From Pleurodeles waltl (Eukaryota > Chordata > Amphibia > Caudata > Salamandridae): a stretch of DNA of 64,000 bases. Of this stretch, positions 1 through 11,836 are shown piece by piece (the stretch's first letter is position 1; every line of letters begins with the position of its first letter). Where the stretch lies: the NCBI RefSeq assembly GCF_031143425.1, contig NC_090451.1:663490575-663554574 (forward strand), in the 5' to 3' direction. A model generated the notes under the pieces. The model was not told the DNA's origin, made no database searches, and saw nothing but the letters and a program-made list of their open reading frames with translations. The translations under genes were made by a program, and so were the position numbers.

Positions 1-690
1 AATAATACCATTTTAATTCAATGTGATTATCCCACTTCTGAGGGAAATAACAGGCTCAAATCCGCACAGATTTACTACCTACATGAGACCAGTGGTAAAA
101 GTTGGGGGGGACTTTTTCTTGGATGTGTGGGACTGCAGTAGACAGCTGGAGGGCAGAGGGATTTTTGCTTCGGCTGGTAGGAGATTAGCCTCTGAGTTTG
201 GTATCTCTGAGACCGGAATTAGCTGGTAAGGAGTTTGCGGTTTGAGTGTTTGGTGAGTGTGTGTTTATCTGCCTCACTGTATGTTGGTCTTCCCAAGTCT
301 GTAGATTCCCAGCCACAAAGAATGAGAGTGATGTACATGATCTATCCTAGGTACTGGAGCCCATGCATTGAGATTTGCATTGAGTGTCAGTGATCTCATA
401 ATTACTGTAGATCTGGTAAATTTTATGGTTGTGACTCTGCTTCACCTTAGTAAAGGAATTAACTAATAGAATTTGTTAATCTGTTCAGGAGAATCCGTAG
501 GATTTTCCCCTTTAGCCCAAAACTGAACTATATGAGCTATCCCATTCTTCACCAAGCTCGCCTAAGGCAGCAGGTGGGCGGATCATTTCTAACGTTGATC
601 CATTTTATTTCTCAGTCTGGCACCTCCAATACATTTACTGACTGGACATAGAGAAATTAGGGTAAATTTGAACGAAGTTCTTTAAAAATA
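1..690. other. unassigned intergenic DNA
   Basis: No gene, RNA or recognisable repeat can be supported here. The short open frame at 23-229 has no recognisable motif and looks like a chance frame. Confidence 0.5.
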
Positions 691-698
691 CCCAAGCA

Positions 699-915
699 CA
701 GTGGTTCCCAACCTGTGGGCCGGGGACGCCTGGGGGACCGCAAAGCCTCCTCAGGGGGTCCGCGGCTGCTTAAAAAATTTAATAATATTAGGTCCCAGCT
801 ATCAGTAATGACTCCTTGGGGGTCCCCGTGTTACAATAATGATTCAGTGGGGGTCCCCGGGCTCCAGTATTGATAAAATGGGGGTCCACAGAAGTCAAAA
901 GGTTGGGAACCACTG
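699..915. mobile_element. hAT-type MITE, 217 bp, with 8-bp target duplication
   Basis: The left end CAGTGGTTCCCAACCTGTGG and right end AAAAGGTTGGGAACCACTG form terminal inverted repeats. They are flanked by a perfect 8-bp duplication CCCAAGCA (691-698 and 916-923), the hallmark of hAT transposition. The element has no transposase and so is non-autonomous. A copy of the same length lies at 62114-62330, and a diverged half copy at about 46711-46815. Internal GGGGGTCCCC motifs recur. Confidence 0.93.
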
Positions 916-1657
916 CCCAAGCACATCCAAACCATTCTCCCATAAGAAGGTAACAGGAAGCCTGCTTAGCATAAGGCTCAGATATCACTCACTTGCCCTG
1001 CTTCTGAGCTCACATATGACCCTGATTTCAGTGCTCCCCTGTGGCCTGACAGCTGGTTTTGCCCAGTCAAAGAGTGGTTTAATTTTCTTTCTCAGCCCTC
1101 GTCGCATTCCCTTATTTTTGTTATTGTTGTAGAAGCTATTTTGTGTCAGTCGATGGCATGTTTTTGTGCCTACACTCTCTGCCTCTTTTCACCTGTCCCT
1201 TAGCACTGCACCCCACTTCATAGAGTGTTTGATTGTTCATGCTCACCACCACCAAGGCCAACAAGTAGTGCCTGCACTCACAGTTTTTCTGCTTTGCCCA
1301 GTTTTCCTGTCTCATTTCAGCTGCACTCTACAACTTCAGTACCCCGTACTACAGCCAAACACATTGTGGTCATACTCAATTTTCCCTAATTCTCTAATAC
1401 CCTTGCCTCTTCTCTTTTGTCTCCACCGCCCTATAGCGTCCACACCCTACTTCCTCTATGTTGCAGTCACCATAGCGTAACAGCTATTAATCGTTGTTTT
1501 TTGCAGATTGCGGTGCTGACTCGTCCACTACAACCCCTTCGTTTTATTCTGTCTCTACAGTTATCCCCTTTGTTTTCCTGTAATCAGGAGTTTTGAGACT
1601 TGGAGGAGGCCATCGGAGGAAGGCGGGATTATTCATATTTGTTCAGTAGCACACATT
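916..1657. other. unassigned intergenic DNA
   Basis: Apart from the hAT target duplication at its left edge, I see nothing supportable. The open frame at 1166-1480 has low-complexity hydrophobic content and no domain that I recognise. Confidence 0.45.
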
Positions 1658-2283
1658 TTCGTTCTTCAAGTAGAAGGACCCAAAAAGTGATGGATGGAAT
1701 GCTTAGCTTCAATCTCATCCACTGGTAATTATTTGGGCTGCATCCCAGTCCAGAGTTACTTTGCACACTGTGCCACCTCAGTTTGGACCCAGCATATGCA
1801 AATCAGTCTTGACCCTGCTTCACTGGGAACAGTCCAACCCGCACTGCCAGGCCAGGTTGATGAATGAACTGGGAAGCGGCCCGAGTATTTAGCAGTGCCA
1901 GAGATTAATTCAAGCTTTCCATCCATAACTTTTTGTACACTTCAATGTGAAGCCTTTAGTTGGATGGGTATGCCATGGGACCCATGCACACTGTGCCACT
2001 GGAACCAAGCTATACCCAGATGATGAGCCATAATAAGGGCCAAACCGGTCCTGGGTGCCTTGTATCCAGGTTCAGGGAGGACCTGGCCTGGCAGCTCAGA
2101 CTGGACTGTCCCACTGGAGCAAGGTAAAGTCTGATTTGCATATGGCTGGGTCCAAACTGGATGGCATGGTGTGCAATATAATGGTGGACTGGGATGCGGT
2201 CCTGTGTAATTACCAGTGGCTGAGATTAATTTGAGTATACTATCCATCACAGTTTTGTATATTTCAAGTAGAAGTATCTTCAA
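1658..2283. repeat. foldback/inverted-repeat block
   Basis: The segment at about 1673-1880 (GTGATGGATGG, CACTGGTAATTA, GCATCCCAGTCC, TTTGGACCCAGC, ATGCAAATCAG, CAGTCCA) recurs in reverse complement at about 2085-2275 with roughly the same motif order, giving a long imperfect inverted repeat with a central spacer. A third partial inverted match (about 1892-1955, ATTAATTCAAGCTTTCCATCC) suggests that each arm is itself a small element with inverted ends (CTTCAAGTAGAAG type). No coding capacity is seen. It may be two head-to-head MITE copies or one foldback element. Confidence 0.65.
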
Positions 2284-2509
2284 AAATATTGCAGCTGGTC
2301 TACCAGTTGCTTAACTCCTTTCTCATTCGATAGGTGCATGCATAGCAAGTGGCCCCAGGAATTGCCTCAGCAGAGATTTCAAGGCCAAGAGTCCTCAATA
2401 ATGATATTTTAGGAATGTAATGCCAACATCCCAGGTGCACAATCCTAATAAAGCTAATGAGATCATTGAGAATATTCATGGTTGATACTGTGCCCCAAGA
2501 AGTGAAATG

Positions 2510-2890
2510 CATGCCTAGTATGCAAGACTGTGCTACAAGGCATAGAAATTCACATCAGATAAGTGGGATTACACACCAAGGTGTGGGCTCACACCCAGAG
2601 AGTGAGACCAAGTCGTAACACTAACACACAATGGGTGAGACTGTGCTACAAGACATAAACCTCACATTCAGTAGGGGAAGTTGATAGCATAAAGTTACAC
2701 TCCCGGTGAGCGAGACTGTACTCTAAGGAATGAGTTTTTGAACCACTAAGAGAGACAGCAGCAAGTTATGGAACTCACACCCTCTGTGTGAGACAGTTGC
2801 ATTAAATGAGTGAAGCTGTGCTGCAGGATGTGACATTCATAAACAGTGAGTGAGACTGTGCAAAGGAGTGATACCTGCAGCCAACAAGAG
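2510..2890. repeat. degenerate tandem repeat
   Basis: Imperfect copies of a motif like GTGAGACTGTGCTACAAGG followed by CACA-rich sequence recur at irregular spacings of roughly 50-90 bases (for example at about 2523, 2636, 2707, 2810, 2848). The units are too diverged for an exact period. This looks like an old minisatellite with no coding potential. Confidence 0.55.
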
Positions 2891-2899
2891 TTAGAGTGC

Positions 2900-5110
2900 A
2901 TCGCAGGGTCTAAATAAGGGGGTTTCAAACTACTGCACCCCACTGTTGTCCCACAAACACAGCGGTCTTCATCTTTAACTTCCTGACGGCCTCACCAGCC
3001 AACATTCACATTTTGTCTACATTATCTTAGAAGTGTTTATAGAAGCAGGAACAGACATGCCAATGGTACAGCCACTTGAAATACAATGTGTCTATTTCCA
3101 AGCTGTTAATTGGGTCACAGTGCCCTCATTCAGAAAAGGCTATGTTTGGTGTGAAATTAATCTCAGCAAGAGGAATGAATTTTCAGACCAAATATAAGAT
3201 TTCACAGTGAAATAGAAACTAATAAAAGGGGAGAGGGTAGAGACAACATGTAATTTGTATTGTTAAATCAAACAAATTACTTTAATAAAGGAAAACAAGC
3301 TGAGAGGGGTCTCATCTTGTACTTTACTGGTAAGTTAGGCAGCGCATACGCAGAATCCAGCTAAACTCAGGAGAGATCCATTTAATTCATGGTGTGTACG
3401 CATAAAGGTAGCAAACTGCACCCGAAGGAAGGTCCCAAAAGCTTTACCAATGATAGCGACTTCATGTATATATATGGGATATGCTAGCTGGTATCTGAAA
3501 TCTGAAATGTATAAATACTTTAAGAAAAGTACAGGCCTTTTTGGGAGTTTCCAAAAACAGGGTACTCCGTCAAAATGTAGCAGATGTCCTGTCGTCCAGT
3601 TGTAATACACTACACAGGGCTTACAAAACTCTGTCCAATAAACTCTAACTAAGGTCCTAAAATAAGGGCAGGGTTAAGGTTTGGGGCCTACTAGTGTTAA
3701 GGCACAAAACCTCCTATGACCTAAAATTCAGACAGTAAGAATAAGGTATTATCTTAACCTGAGTTATCAACCCTGCTGCACTCACCCAACCTTCAAGTCA
3801 TACGATGACATGCACTAACCTATATAGTCCTGCAGAAGCAATACAGGTCCACCATGTCTTCACTCCCTTATGATTACTACAATGAAGTAACGCGGAGCAC
3901 CCATGCACAGAGTCTGGCCATGTCCTGCGTGCTGGGTGTGAAGCACTTAGTTAAGATTGTTATGATGGAAAAGGTAACAAAAGAAGAAGACTTCAGTTGA
4001 CACTGTGATCCCAAACACAGTTTCTAGGTGCAAAAGTGCCAAAATAAACCCCTAACTGGCTAACTAACCAGGACTTTGATCTTCCAGTCAATACTGAAGA
4101 AAACACTGTGAAGCGGGTAGGTAGAGGAACTGGAGTTCTGAAGCTAATGCGTCTTAGCGCCACAACACTAGAGAGGTTAATGAAACGCTACTGGAATGTG
4201 GGTGAAAGACTGGGATCAGCTGGTCTGGAGCCGGAAGGGATGCTGCAACCTAATGTTCAGAAGTCTCAAAGGCAACTAGGGAGGTCATGTCCAGGTGTGG
4301 CCTTTAAGCTGGGTCACAGCGAGCCACAGCCGAGCTTGAGGCAGAGGAGGTTTCGCATGCAAGAAGAGAGGTCAACACCATAGTGTGGATTTCAAACTGA
4401 GCCATGCCCAAGGTCCGCACGGACATGGGCATGACAGATAATCACGCTAAAATGTCAACAAAGTATTATTCTGTATCATTCTGCACCATTTACAGAGATC
4501 CCAAAAGTTCACAGACCCTCTTGGAACTCCTAACTTTATCTATTGGAAGTAATGTAATGCTTTTCTTGGTTGTAATTGTATTTATATTTTTGTAATGCTT
4601 TGGCTTTTAGCAGATCACCACTTAAGCTCATTTAAAAATGTGATGCCGTTATTGCATGAACCAACCACTTCAACAGTTGTAGAGTGTCGGATAATAAATG
4701 TGTTTTTAGGACCCCATTTTCAGAGGTGTAAACCTGCACTTGAGGAGGCTTTTTCCTCACTAGATGTGGATAGCGGCTAGTCCTGATGGTGTTGGTGTTC
4801 TCTGGGAAAGTATTTGAAGCGGCTTCTTTTCAGCTTTTTCTTAAAAGTAGCCAGATTGGGTTAATTTCCCAGATCTGCACACAAAGTGACCAGATATGAG
4901 CTCCCAGAACACACATAGGTCTGCCACTGTGGCCCTTGCTGTTGAATCTGACCTATGTGAGCATGTCAGCTTTGCTGGACCTCAAATTACATAAGTGATC
5001 ATAGTTCTGGATTAGGGTCAGATATATTTTGGACCAGAGTTTATTGCTGCTTTAAAGATTTTGCAGAGAAGTATAAATCTAATTTTCTGGGTCCCTGTAG
5101 TGCTACTTTA
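2900..5110. other. unassigned intergenic DNA
   Basis: No exon or complete mobile element can be supported. Short open frames at 3335-3610 and 4108-4383 lack recognisable motifs. Confidence 0.4.
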
Positions 5111-5115
5111 AGCCA

Positions 5116-6005
5116 GTAGTTGTTTATAGGGCCCAGCAGCACTCATTTGTGTGGACCAACACCTATATTTCCTCAAAATACTTTGATGCAGAGCAAGAGA
5201 GAGAAAAATACAAAAGTGTGAAGGGAGGAAGAAGAGAAAGATGGAAAAACAGTGGCAAAGGGAGAAAGCAGGGATGAAAAGGAACCCGGGGGAGCAGTGC
5301 TTAATTTGTAAAATAATGAGTGCCACACTGGTGTAACAACAGCTCTTGCAGCCTCTGCAGTGCGGGGGGGGGGATGCCGAGCTCCAAGGGGGCCCCCTCC
5401 GCACAGAACAGTGTGCAAGGGTGACAGGCCTCTGACTGTTTCCAAGGGGGAAGGGACCTCCTCCAGGTACTTTGCGGGGGGTCCTCGAGTTTCGTCACAC
5501 AACCGGAGTGCCAATGTCAAATGCGCTGCTCAGTCGCCCACAGCCGGCGCCTTTAAATGTCACCAGGCTGAACACCAAGGCTACGAAGTCCTGAATCCAG
5601 GCCTCTTTAATCCCCTGCCAGACGTTCCCTGCTCCTTTATATCGATCTTGCAGGTTCCTGCTGTCTCCCTTGGTGATGTTTTTTCTCTCTTTCTCTTCCT
5701 ACTTTACTGGGTGAGTGTTTTTTCACTTGTTTGCACTCAGGAAAAAAACTGATGAGGAAAAGTAAGTGCTGGTCCCCAAAAATGAAGTCCAATGGCCCCC
5801 ACAGGCACCAGCGGCTCAAATTAAGCACTGAGGAGTCATGAGATAAAGAGTCAGTGAGTGTATGGTGGTGGAATAAAGAGGTATGAGGTGGAATCAAGAC
5901 TAGGCAGCCTTGGTATTAGACACTCCAAACTTTGATAGTCTCACTCATGGGCTTCTGAAGAAAACATTTGGGCTCAGCACTTACTCAGTTACAAAGTAAG
6001 CACTG
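5116..6005 (-). mobile_element. hAT-like element (outer, inverted copy) split by a second hAT-like element
   Basis: The right end ACAAAGTAAGCACTG (to 6005) is a diverged form of the CAGTGCTTAATTTG terminus, facing the opposite way from the inner copy. The body (GAGAGAGAAAAATACAAAAG, AAGCAGGGATG, GTGGTGGAATAAAGAGG) matches the inverted copy at 44274-44593. Continuity is broken at 5295-5830 by the inner element. The left boundary near 5116 is approximate, and I could not find a matching target duplication. Confidence 0.5.
5295..5830 (+). mobile_element. hAT-like non-autonomous element, CAGTGCTTAATTTG family (inner copy)
   Basis: It begins CAGTGCTTAATTTGTAAA and ends CTCAAATTAAGCACTG, giving terminal inverted repeats of about 14 bp. 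The interior shares GGCCTCTTTAATCC, CTCTTGCAGGTTCC-type and T/C-rich stretches with the copies at 7158, 33633 and 60026. The flanking 8 bases do not form a clear duplication. The open frame at 5360-5752 lies inside it and is probably not a gene. Confidence 0.75.
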
Positions 6006-6125
6006 GCTCACAGGGAGCCGGTGCATTTGTAGAGGGCTGAAATGATATGAGAACCTGTGTCTTCCAAATAGACACTGTTGAAGTAATCCAGTCTCTTCAG
6101 CACTAAAAGTTGTGCAATAAATTGT
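6006..6125 (-). pseudogene. L2-type LINE reverse-transcriptase fragment
   Basis: On the minus strand the frame reads RLDYFNSVYLE (around 6062-6091), very close to the RLDYCNSLYLG-like motif in the thumb region of L2/CR1 clade reverse transcriptases. Only about 40 codons are recognisable. The hAT element ending at 6005 abuts it and probably interrupted it. This is an inert relic. Confidence 0.55.
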
Positions 6126-7149
6126 AGTATAAGATCCATCCCTCCGCCTTAACTTTTATTGTGGGAACGCCTACTTCCCACCGGGGATGACTCACCAAGA
6201 TACCATACCTGGGCAGATCCACAAGACATTCATTTGATTATGTTGTACAAGGTGTGGAAGCCCAAGAGTAGAGCCCAATGTGCCAATGATTTCCTCTTGA
6301 GACCATATGATCTCTATAGAATCGCACAATTGTTACATGAGGTATAGTGCCTTCAGTTCGGCGAGGTGGAACTAGAGAAATAACTAGGATGGAAGATATA
6401 TGTCAGGGAGGAGAGATGGTAAGAATGATAAAATGACTATACAGTGCCTTTGAACACATGCTACCCATATACACACTGACGTATGTCAAAAATTGACAGA
6501 TTATATAAATTTGGACATTTCAGAGTTCTTGAATATTAATTTAGAAATGAGCAGTGAGATATTAAATTTGTGACAAATATAATGAAACTACTTACGAAAT
6601 AATGCTTAGGTGGTACTTGAGATCAGCCTGCTTGAAAGCAATGAATGAGGATTTAGATCTCTGCTGGACAGGGTGAGACAAAACTTGCTCATACCTGGTG
6701 GCTACGGGGCTAATTTCAGGGTTTGGTTGCAGGTAATACAAAACAATTAAAGCCATTACCTCAGAAACCAATGGATTCCATAAAGGTTCTACTTTTTATC
6801 CATTGTCAACCCGGACTGGTAAACTCATATCACAGCGTTTGCCTGCGGCCAAATTGACGGTGTCTCAAAAAATGAAAGGCACCTGAACTTCTAACACTGG
6901 GACTATGGTGGACTAAGACTTGCAATCTCTATAGCATGGAAACATTAACACTACTACTTCTAGATAAGGTGGCACAACTTGAAAGAATTTGGACCCCCTT
7001 CCTTACATATCACAAAAGATGGGCCCAGGGGGGCGTGGCAACCTGCTTCTCCACCACTAATCACAATGAATAAAACTGATGCAGGCTTTATTGAACTGTC
7101 CATTGTGAAGTTGTGGTTGGAAAAGGAACTGTAGGAATGTTGTGAGTGA
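6126..7149. other. unassigned intergenic DNA
   Basis: I find no supportable gene or repeat boundary. The left part may be the remainder of the LINE relic, but no motif is readable. Confidence 0.4.
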
Positions 7150-7486
7150 GTTTAACCCAGTGCTTGATTTGTAAATAAAAATGTGCCGGTGCCCTAACCT
7201 CTCCCCTGAAACATGCGGCTGCTGCAGTTATATGTGCGAGCACAGAATACTGAGGCAGCATAAACCTGAGGCCATCTCGGGCCTCTTTCATCTATTTACA
7301 GCCACTCCCTGCCCCTTCACATCACTCTTGCAGCTTTCTGCTTTCTCTCTTTTTGGCACTTTTTCAATTTTCTCTACCTCAGTCTTTCCCATAAGTCTCT
7401 TTTGCTCGCAGAAAATGCTTGAGGTAGAAAAATAAGCGACAGGCCTCAAAAATAATTGTTGGTGCCCTGCACTGGTAACCGACAGC

Positions 7487-8949
7487 TGTCACGGTTTCAG
7501 GCGGGTCTGATAAGGACTCTGTTTGGGACACCCCTTGAGGTCACCGAATATCCTAAACAGGTAGTGTATTGGGGCAGAAGAGAAACTAAAGGCATACACG
7601 GAAAGGCCAGCTATGGACAGGCACAGGAAACAGGAGAGTAAAAGCAGAGCAACCCTTGTGTGAACAAACAGGAAACAGATTACTAATGGACAAACACTCT
7701 GGGGTTGTACACAGAGTAGGGCACAGAACCTCCCACAATGACAGGGAATGTCAATGCCTCTGTGCAGTTTGCTCTTACAGATAGTCACCCAGCCATCCCC
7801 ATAGAAAGGTGGCAGCAGAAGTGATTCTGTGTCTGGACCCTAGAGCACAAACAAGGATAGTACTTACATACACAAGACACACTCTTTTGAGTCCAGCTGG
7901 AAACACAGTGGCGATTCCTGGAAAAACAGCAATAGCACACTGTCACTGTTAGGCACGAAAGACAACACTAGACAAGGATAGGGGCTGGAATTGCCTCCTG
8001 GAAAACAGGAGCCAACCCCAGTGCAAAGGAGGACACTTATACACTGGTGAAGGCTGATAGAACACTTAACAGACACAAATACCGAGAGGAAACAGAAACA
8101 GAAGGAACAAACTAAAAGGCAGAGGCAGGAACTGGGAACAAGCTCAGGCTGAAGCAAAGGCAGGACTAGGACTGGAAAACAGGGTGCAAACTTCTGGCTG
8201 GAACAAACAGGGACAGGACTGGGAAACAGAGAGCAGGCTCTGCCTAGAACAAGCAAGGACAGGGCTGGAATACAGAGAGTAGGAATACGCAGTAAACAGG
8301 ACTGGGAAACAGAGAGCAGGTTCAGGCTGAAACAAGGCAGGAGCAGGACAGAGAAACAGGGAGCAGGCTCTAGGAGAAACAAACAGGTACAAGTCTAATT
8401 GATAGGGAGCAGACTCTGGCTGGAACAATCAGGAGCAGGGCAGAGAAACAGGAAACAGGTTCAAGCTGGAACAGAACAGGAACAGGAACAAGACTGGAAC
8501 ACCATCCGAATGGGGGTCTGTAACACAAAGGAATCGAACTCCAATGCACGACGAAGGATCTTGAGGAAATGGCTGCTTATAAGCAGTTCCAAGCTGCAGA
8601 AAACCCCAGGTGGAATCACATGACTAGGCTGTACAGGAGAGGTCTCAGGTGTGTGTAATTTCAGACACTCGCAAGTCCTGGAGGAGAGGATCCGGTGAAA
8701 AGGAGCAACTGGATTTCTCCTATAGAAATCAATGTAAAACAGAATCCAGGCTTTCCTGCCTACCAGGGTGTGCATTATGGGATTTGCAGTCCCAGGAAGC
8801 AAATGTAATACCACAAAAACATACCATGGCGAAAAGAGAAACAAACGGGAGTCAGCAAGGGACTCTATATAAGTGATCATGGTGATTCCCAGGCTTCCGA
8901 CAGTCCCCTTACTGCACCCCCCCAGAAATAGGACGACACAGTCGTAACA
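7487..8949 (-). repeat. left LTR (3' LTR in element orientation)
   Basis: This 1463-bp repeat is a direct match to 11837-13295. In the first roughly 150 bases I count about nine differences by eye, implying an old insertion. It contains a degenerate internal minisatellite (about 8104-8470) built on GGAACAAACAGGGACAGG and AAACAGAGAGCAGG-type motifs, and a TATATAAG string at about 8865. Open frames over it come from this low-complexity composition. Confidence 0.85.
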
Positions 8950-9299
8950 GTATACCTCCCCCACTTCCCACCCCACCAGTCTGCTTAAGAAGAGAAGGCA
9001 ATCCTTTGGCTGAAAAAAGTTGAAGAGGAAAAGCCACAGCAAGAAAATCCAACGCCAACCTTGGTGGATAAGTTCAGTCCTGCCATAGGTGAATCTTCTA
9101 ATGAGCAGAGCATGTATTAATACCCATATGGGCTCTGATGTCCTTCCTCTGTATTGTTTGATTGATAGAGGAGGAGTGCATGGAGTTGGTTTCTGGTGAA
9201 GTGGATTCAGGAGCAAGGAGATCTGGAATGGCATTATGGGCGGTATTCTTTAGGACATTAGTTTCCTAGTCAGTACTTTCTTCTTTGGAAGAGATTATT

Positions 9300-11834
9300 G
9301 GCGTATTAGTAACTGTCAGGTCTGTAACACCTTCCGACAAGCAGGATATGTCTGTTTCTGCAGCAGTATTTGCATTGATTGTGGTCTGAGGCTTGCAAAG
9401 CATAGAGACTTTGCAGACATGGATAACTGGTGTTCTCAAGGGTAAACATGAAAAAGTCAGAATTTTCTTTAGTTTTGGATGACTTCGGAGTATCAAATTC
9501 AGGAGCAACAAGAGTTTTTAAGTCTTTAGGAACTGGATTAACATCTGAAAATGTAAAAGTTCCACAAGCTAATTCTTTAGGGTGATCTTCAGACAAGACT
9601 GAGATTTCTTCATTGCAAGTGCTCTGTGGTGTATTTATGGTATCAGAAATGTTTTCTTTGCAAAGCGTTTCTACTACAGGTAGTTGATCTTCAACTCTGT
9701 TACTACTAAAAGGTTGTTCTGTGGAGACTCTTCAGAAATTGGCTTTACATTGTTATCTAAATTTTCATCTCTATCTAGCCTTTGAACTGATGATGGTTTC
9801 TTGCAATAAAACACTAAGTACAGTACTTATCATCAGATCTTCGAATACAAGATTCAAGTTCACGTCTTTAATTTTGGTGGGAGACATTACTTTCTTGAAC
9901 ACTTCTATTTCAGAGTGCTGGTTTTCAGGAGTTTTTAATTTCAGAGACACAGCAGGTGGCATTGGTGTGGCTGGTTTTACATCAAGATCAGATACCGGTA
10001 GATCAAAGATCTGTTCTTCACTAACCGTTGGGCTGGAAACAGGATACACAGCGGCAGGGAACAGTAAGTCAGGATCAGTGGTTGAGGCTGCAACTGTGTC
10101 CAATTCTAGGAGACGGCTATCATTTCTTATGACACGCTGTTCAGTTTCAGATTGCTGGCTTTCTTCCATGTCTGAAATTTCCACGGTTTGCTTTGACACA
10201 GAAGAGATTTTTAGACTTTCTGAGAAGTCCATTACATTCTTAGTAACTGCAGGTATTTCTTCACAAACAGAAAAATCCATTAATTCACTTGAAACAGGAA
10301 TTGTCTCTTCATTATCTGAAAATTCTATGATATTGTTTGAAAGGGCAGGAGTATCCCCACAATCTGAAAATTCTGGTGTGTGCGTCATTTGAACAGCACT
10401 ATCTGCAGGTTTGTTCACCGCAGGGCAGGAACCACTGTCATCACTAGATTCAGATTCTTCAACACTGTTGCACAATTTGCCCTTAATCCCCAGTAAAGGC
10501 ATATATTGGTTTCTTAAGGTGAGGCTATTGGAGTCTGCATCAGAACTCTCTTCTTCCTTTGGCTTTATTTGTTCTGATAGAGGGGCTGAGACACTTCCTT
10601 CTGAAGACTCTGATTCATCTTTTGAATCAAGAGGTGTCAAATCTCTCAGAGATGTCAGAGATTCTGTCAACTGTACAGAGATATTCTCTGGAGAACTACA
10701 AGCTGAAGAGAGAGTCTGAAGCAGAGGCTGATATATCTATAACTGGAGCTGTCTTTTGACATTCATTAATAGAAGGGAAAATCTGCTCTATAGTAGTCTT
10801 TGGAGAGGAACATGAAGTAGCATGCTGGTCTTTGAGCCAAAGCTGGTGATCATTTTCTTTTTTCAGGTTTTCAAATTGCCTTGCAGTAGTTTCCATCAGC
10901 TACTCTGTTACTACTTCTACCTTACAAATAAACAGAATTTCTGGTTCTGGCAACAGTGAAATATGCATTGATGAAAAAAGCCCACGTGTAAGAATTTCTT
11001 GTGTATGTTACAACATATTCATCATAGAAGTCCAACATCTGCCTTTTAATCTGCCAAAACTGCTCTTTTAGTGTGTGTATGTCTATATTGATATCAAACC
11101 CACTCACAATTGAAAAGGGTTTAGCAGAGCCTTTAGGGGTTGAGACTGGTGTTTTATCATCAAGTCTGGGAAGAGCACAAGCCGTATGAGTGGAACTAAG
11201 GAATCCCACAGTCTTTACTGATCCCTTATTTACAGGGTCTAGCCTGCTGACTTGAAAGCTCTGAGGGATTGATAGGTCTTTATAAGAGTCAGCACTGCAC
11301 TTTGAATTCTGAGAAACTGACCTAGATGGGCTGAAGCACGCATTAGAAAACAAGGGAATCCTTAGTGTGTTTCTTGGACAGTGTCAGGGTCTTTGTTATG
11401 GCAGAGTCCTGGAAGTGAACTTGGGATGCACTAGCATGAGGCAAGGAATTAACCAGTTTTTCTTGAGAGTAAGTGTCTTGTGCAGAGGTAGCAAAAGCAC
11501 TTTCACTATTAGGAACATTCTCCCCTGTTTGAAGTAATATAATCTCCAAAAACTCATTATTTCTTTGTAATTCTTCTACAGACAGGGATGGGGTGTCATA
11601 ATAACAGATATGATAATAGCTGAACATTGATGGATCAGCAAGCCACGCAATGTAGTACTGAATTTGCAATCTTTTATTTTCTTTAACAAGTCTATCCTTT
11701 AAACTAAGGCCTTTTTTAGAGGTCTTCAGAGAATGCATAGGTATAGAAAGAGGTGTCTTAACATGATAGGAAAACATTGTAGGTCTGAGTGTGCCTTTGC
11801 TGCCTGGGAAGCTTGCAATTTTTGGTTTGTGCAT
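9300..11834 (-). pseudogene. degraded intronless coding sequence of unknown family between the LTRs
   Basis: On the minus strand a near-continuous reading frame starts with ATG at 11834, two bases from the 5' LTR, and runs to about 9300 through several frame changes or stops (near 11350, 10900-10920, 10695, 9600-9770). The translation begins with a basic Ser/Lys-rich stretch, then LVKENKRLQIQYY and a Tyr-rich segment. A middle part has FWQIKRQMLDFYDEYV, followed by a long acidic Ser/Glu/Thr-rich region with five 16-residue repeats (10161-10376). It has no reverse transcriptase, integrase, protease or zinc-knuckle motif. The composition resembles a nuclear or cytoskeletal host protein more than gag, but I do not recognise it. 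Confidence 0.6.
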
Positions 11835-11836
11835 TC

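Noticed and set aside
7864..8382. 172-codon Cys/Leu/Ser-rich minus frame, and 12302-12736 in the other LTR
   Set aside because: Both read the LTR minisatellite on the complementary strand; composition is low-complexity with no known domain.
8461..9234. 257-codon minus-strand frame spanning the LTR/interior boundary
   Set aside because: It crosses the polypurine tract and LTR end and has no recognisable motif, so it is a chance frame in the repeat.
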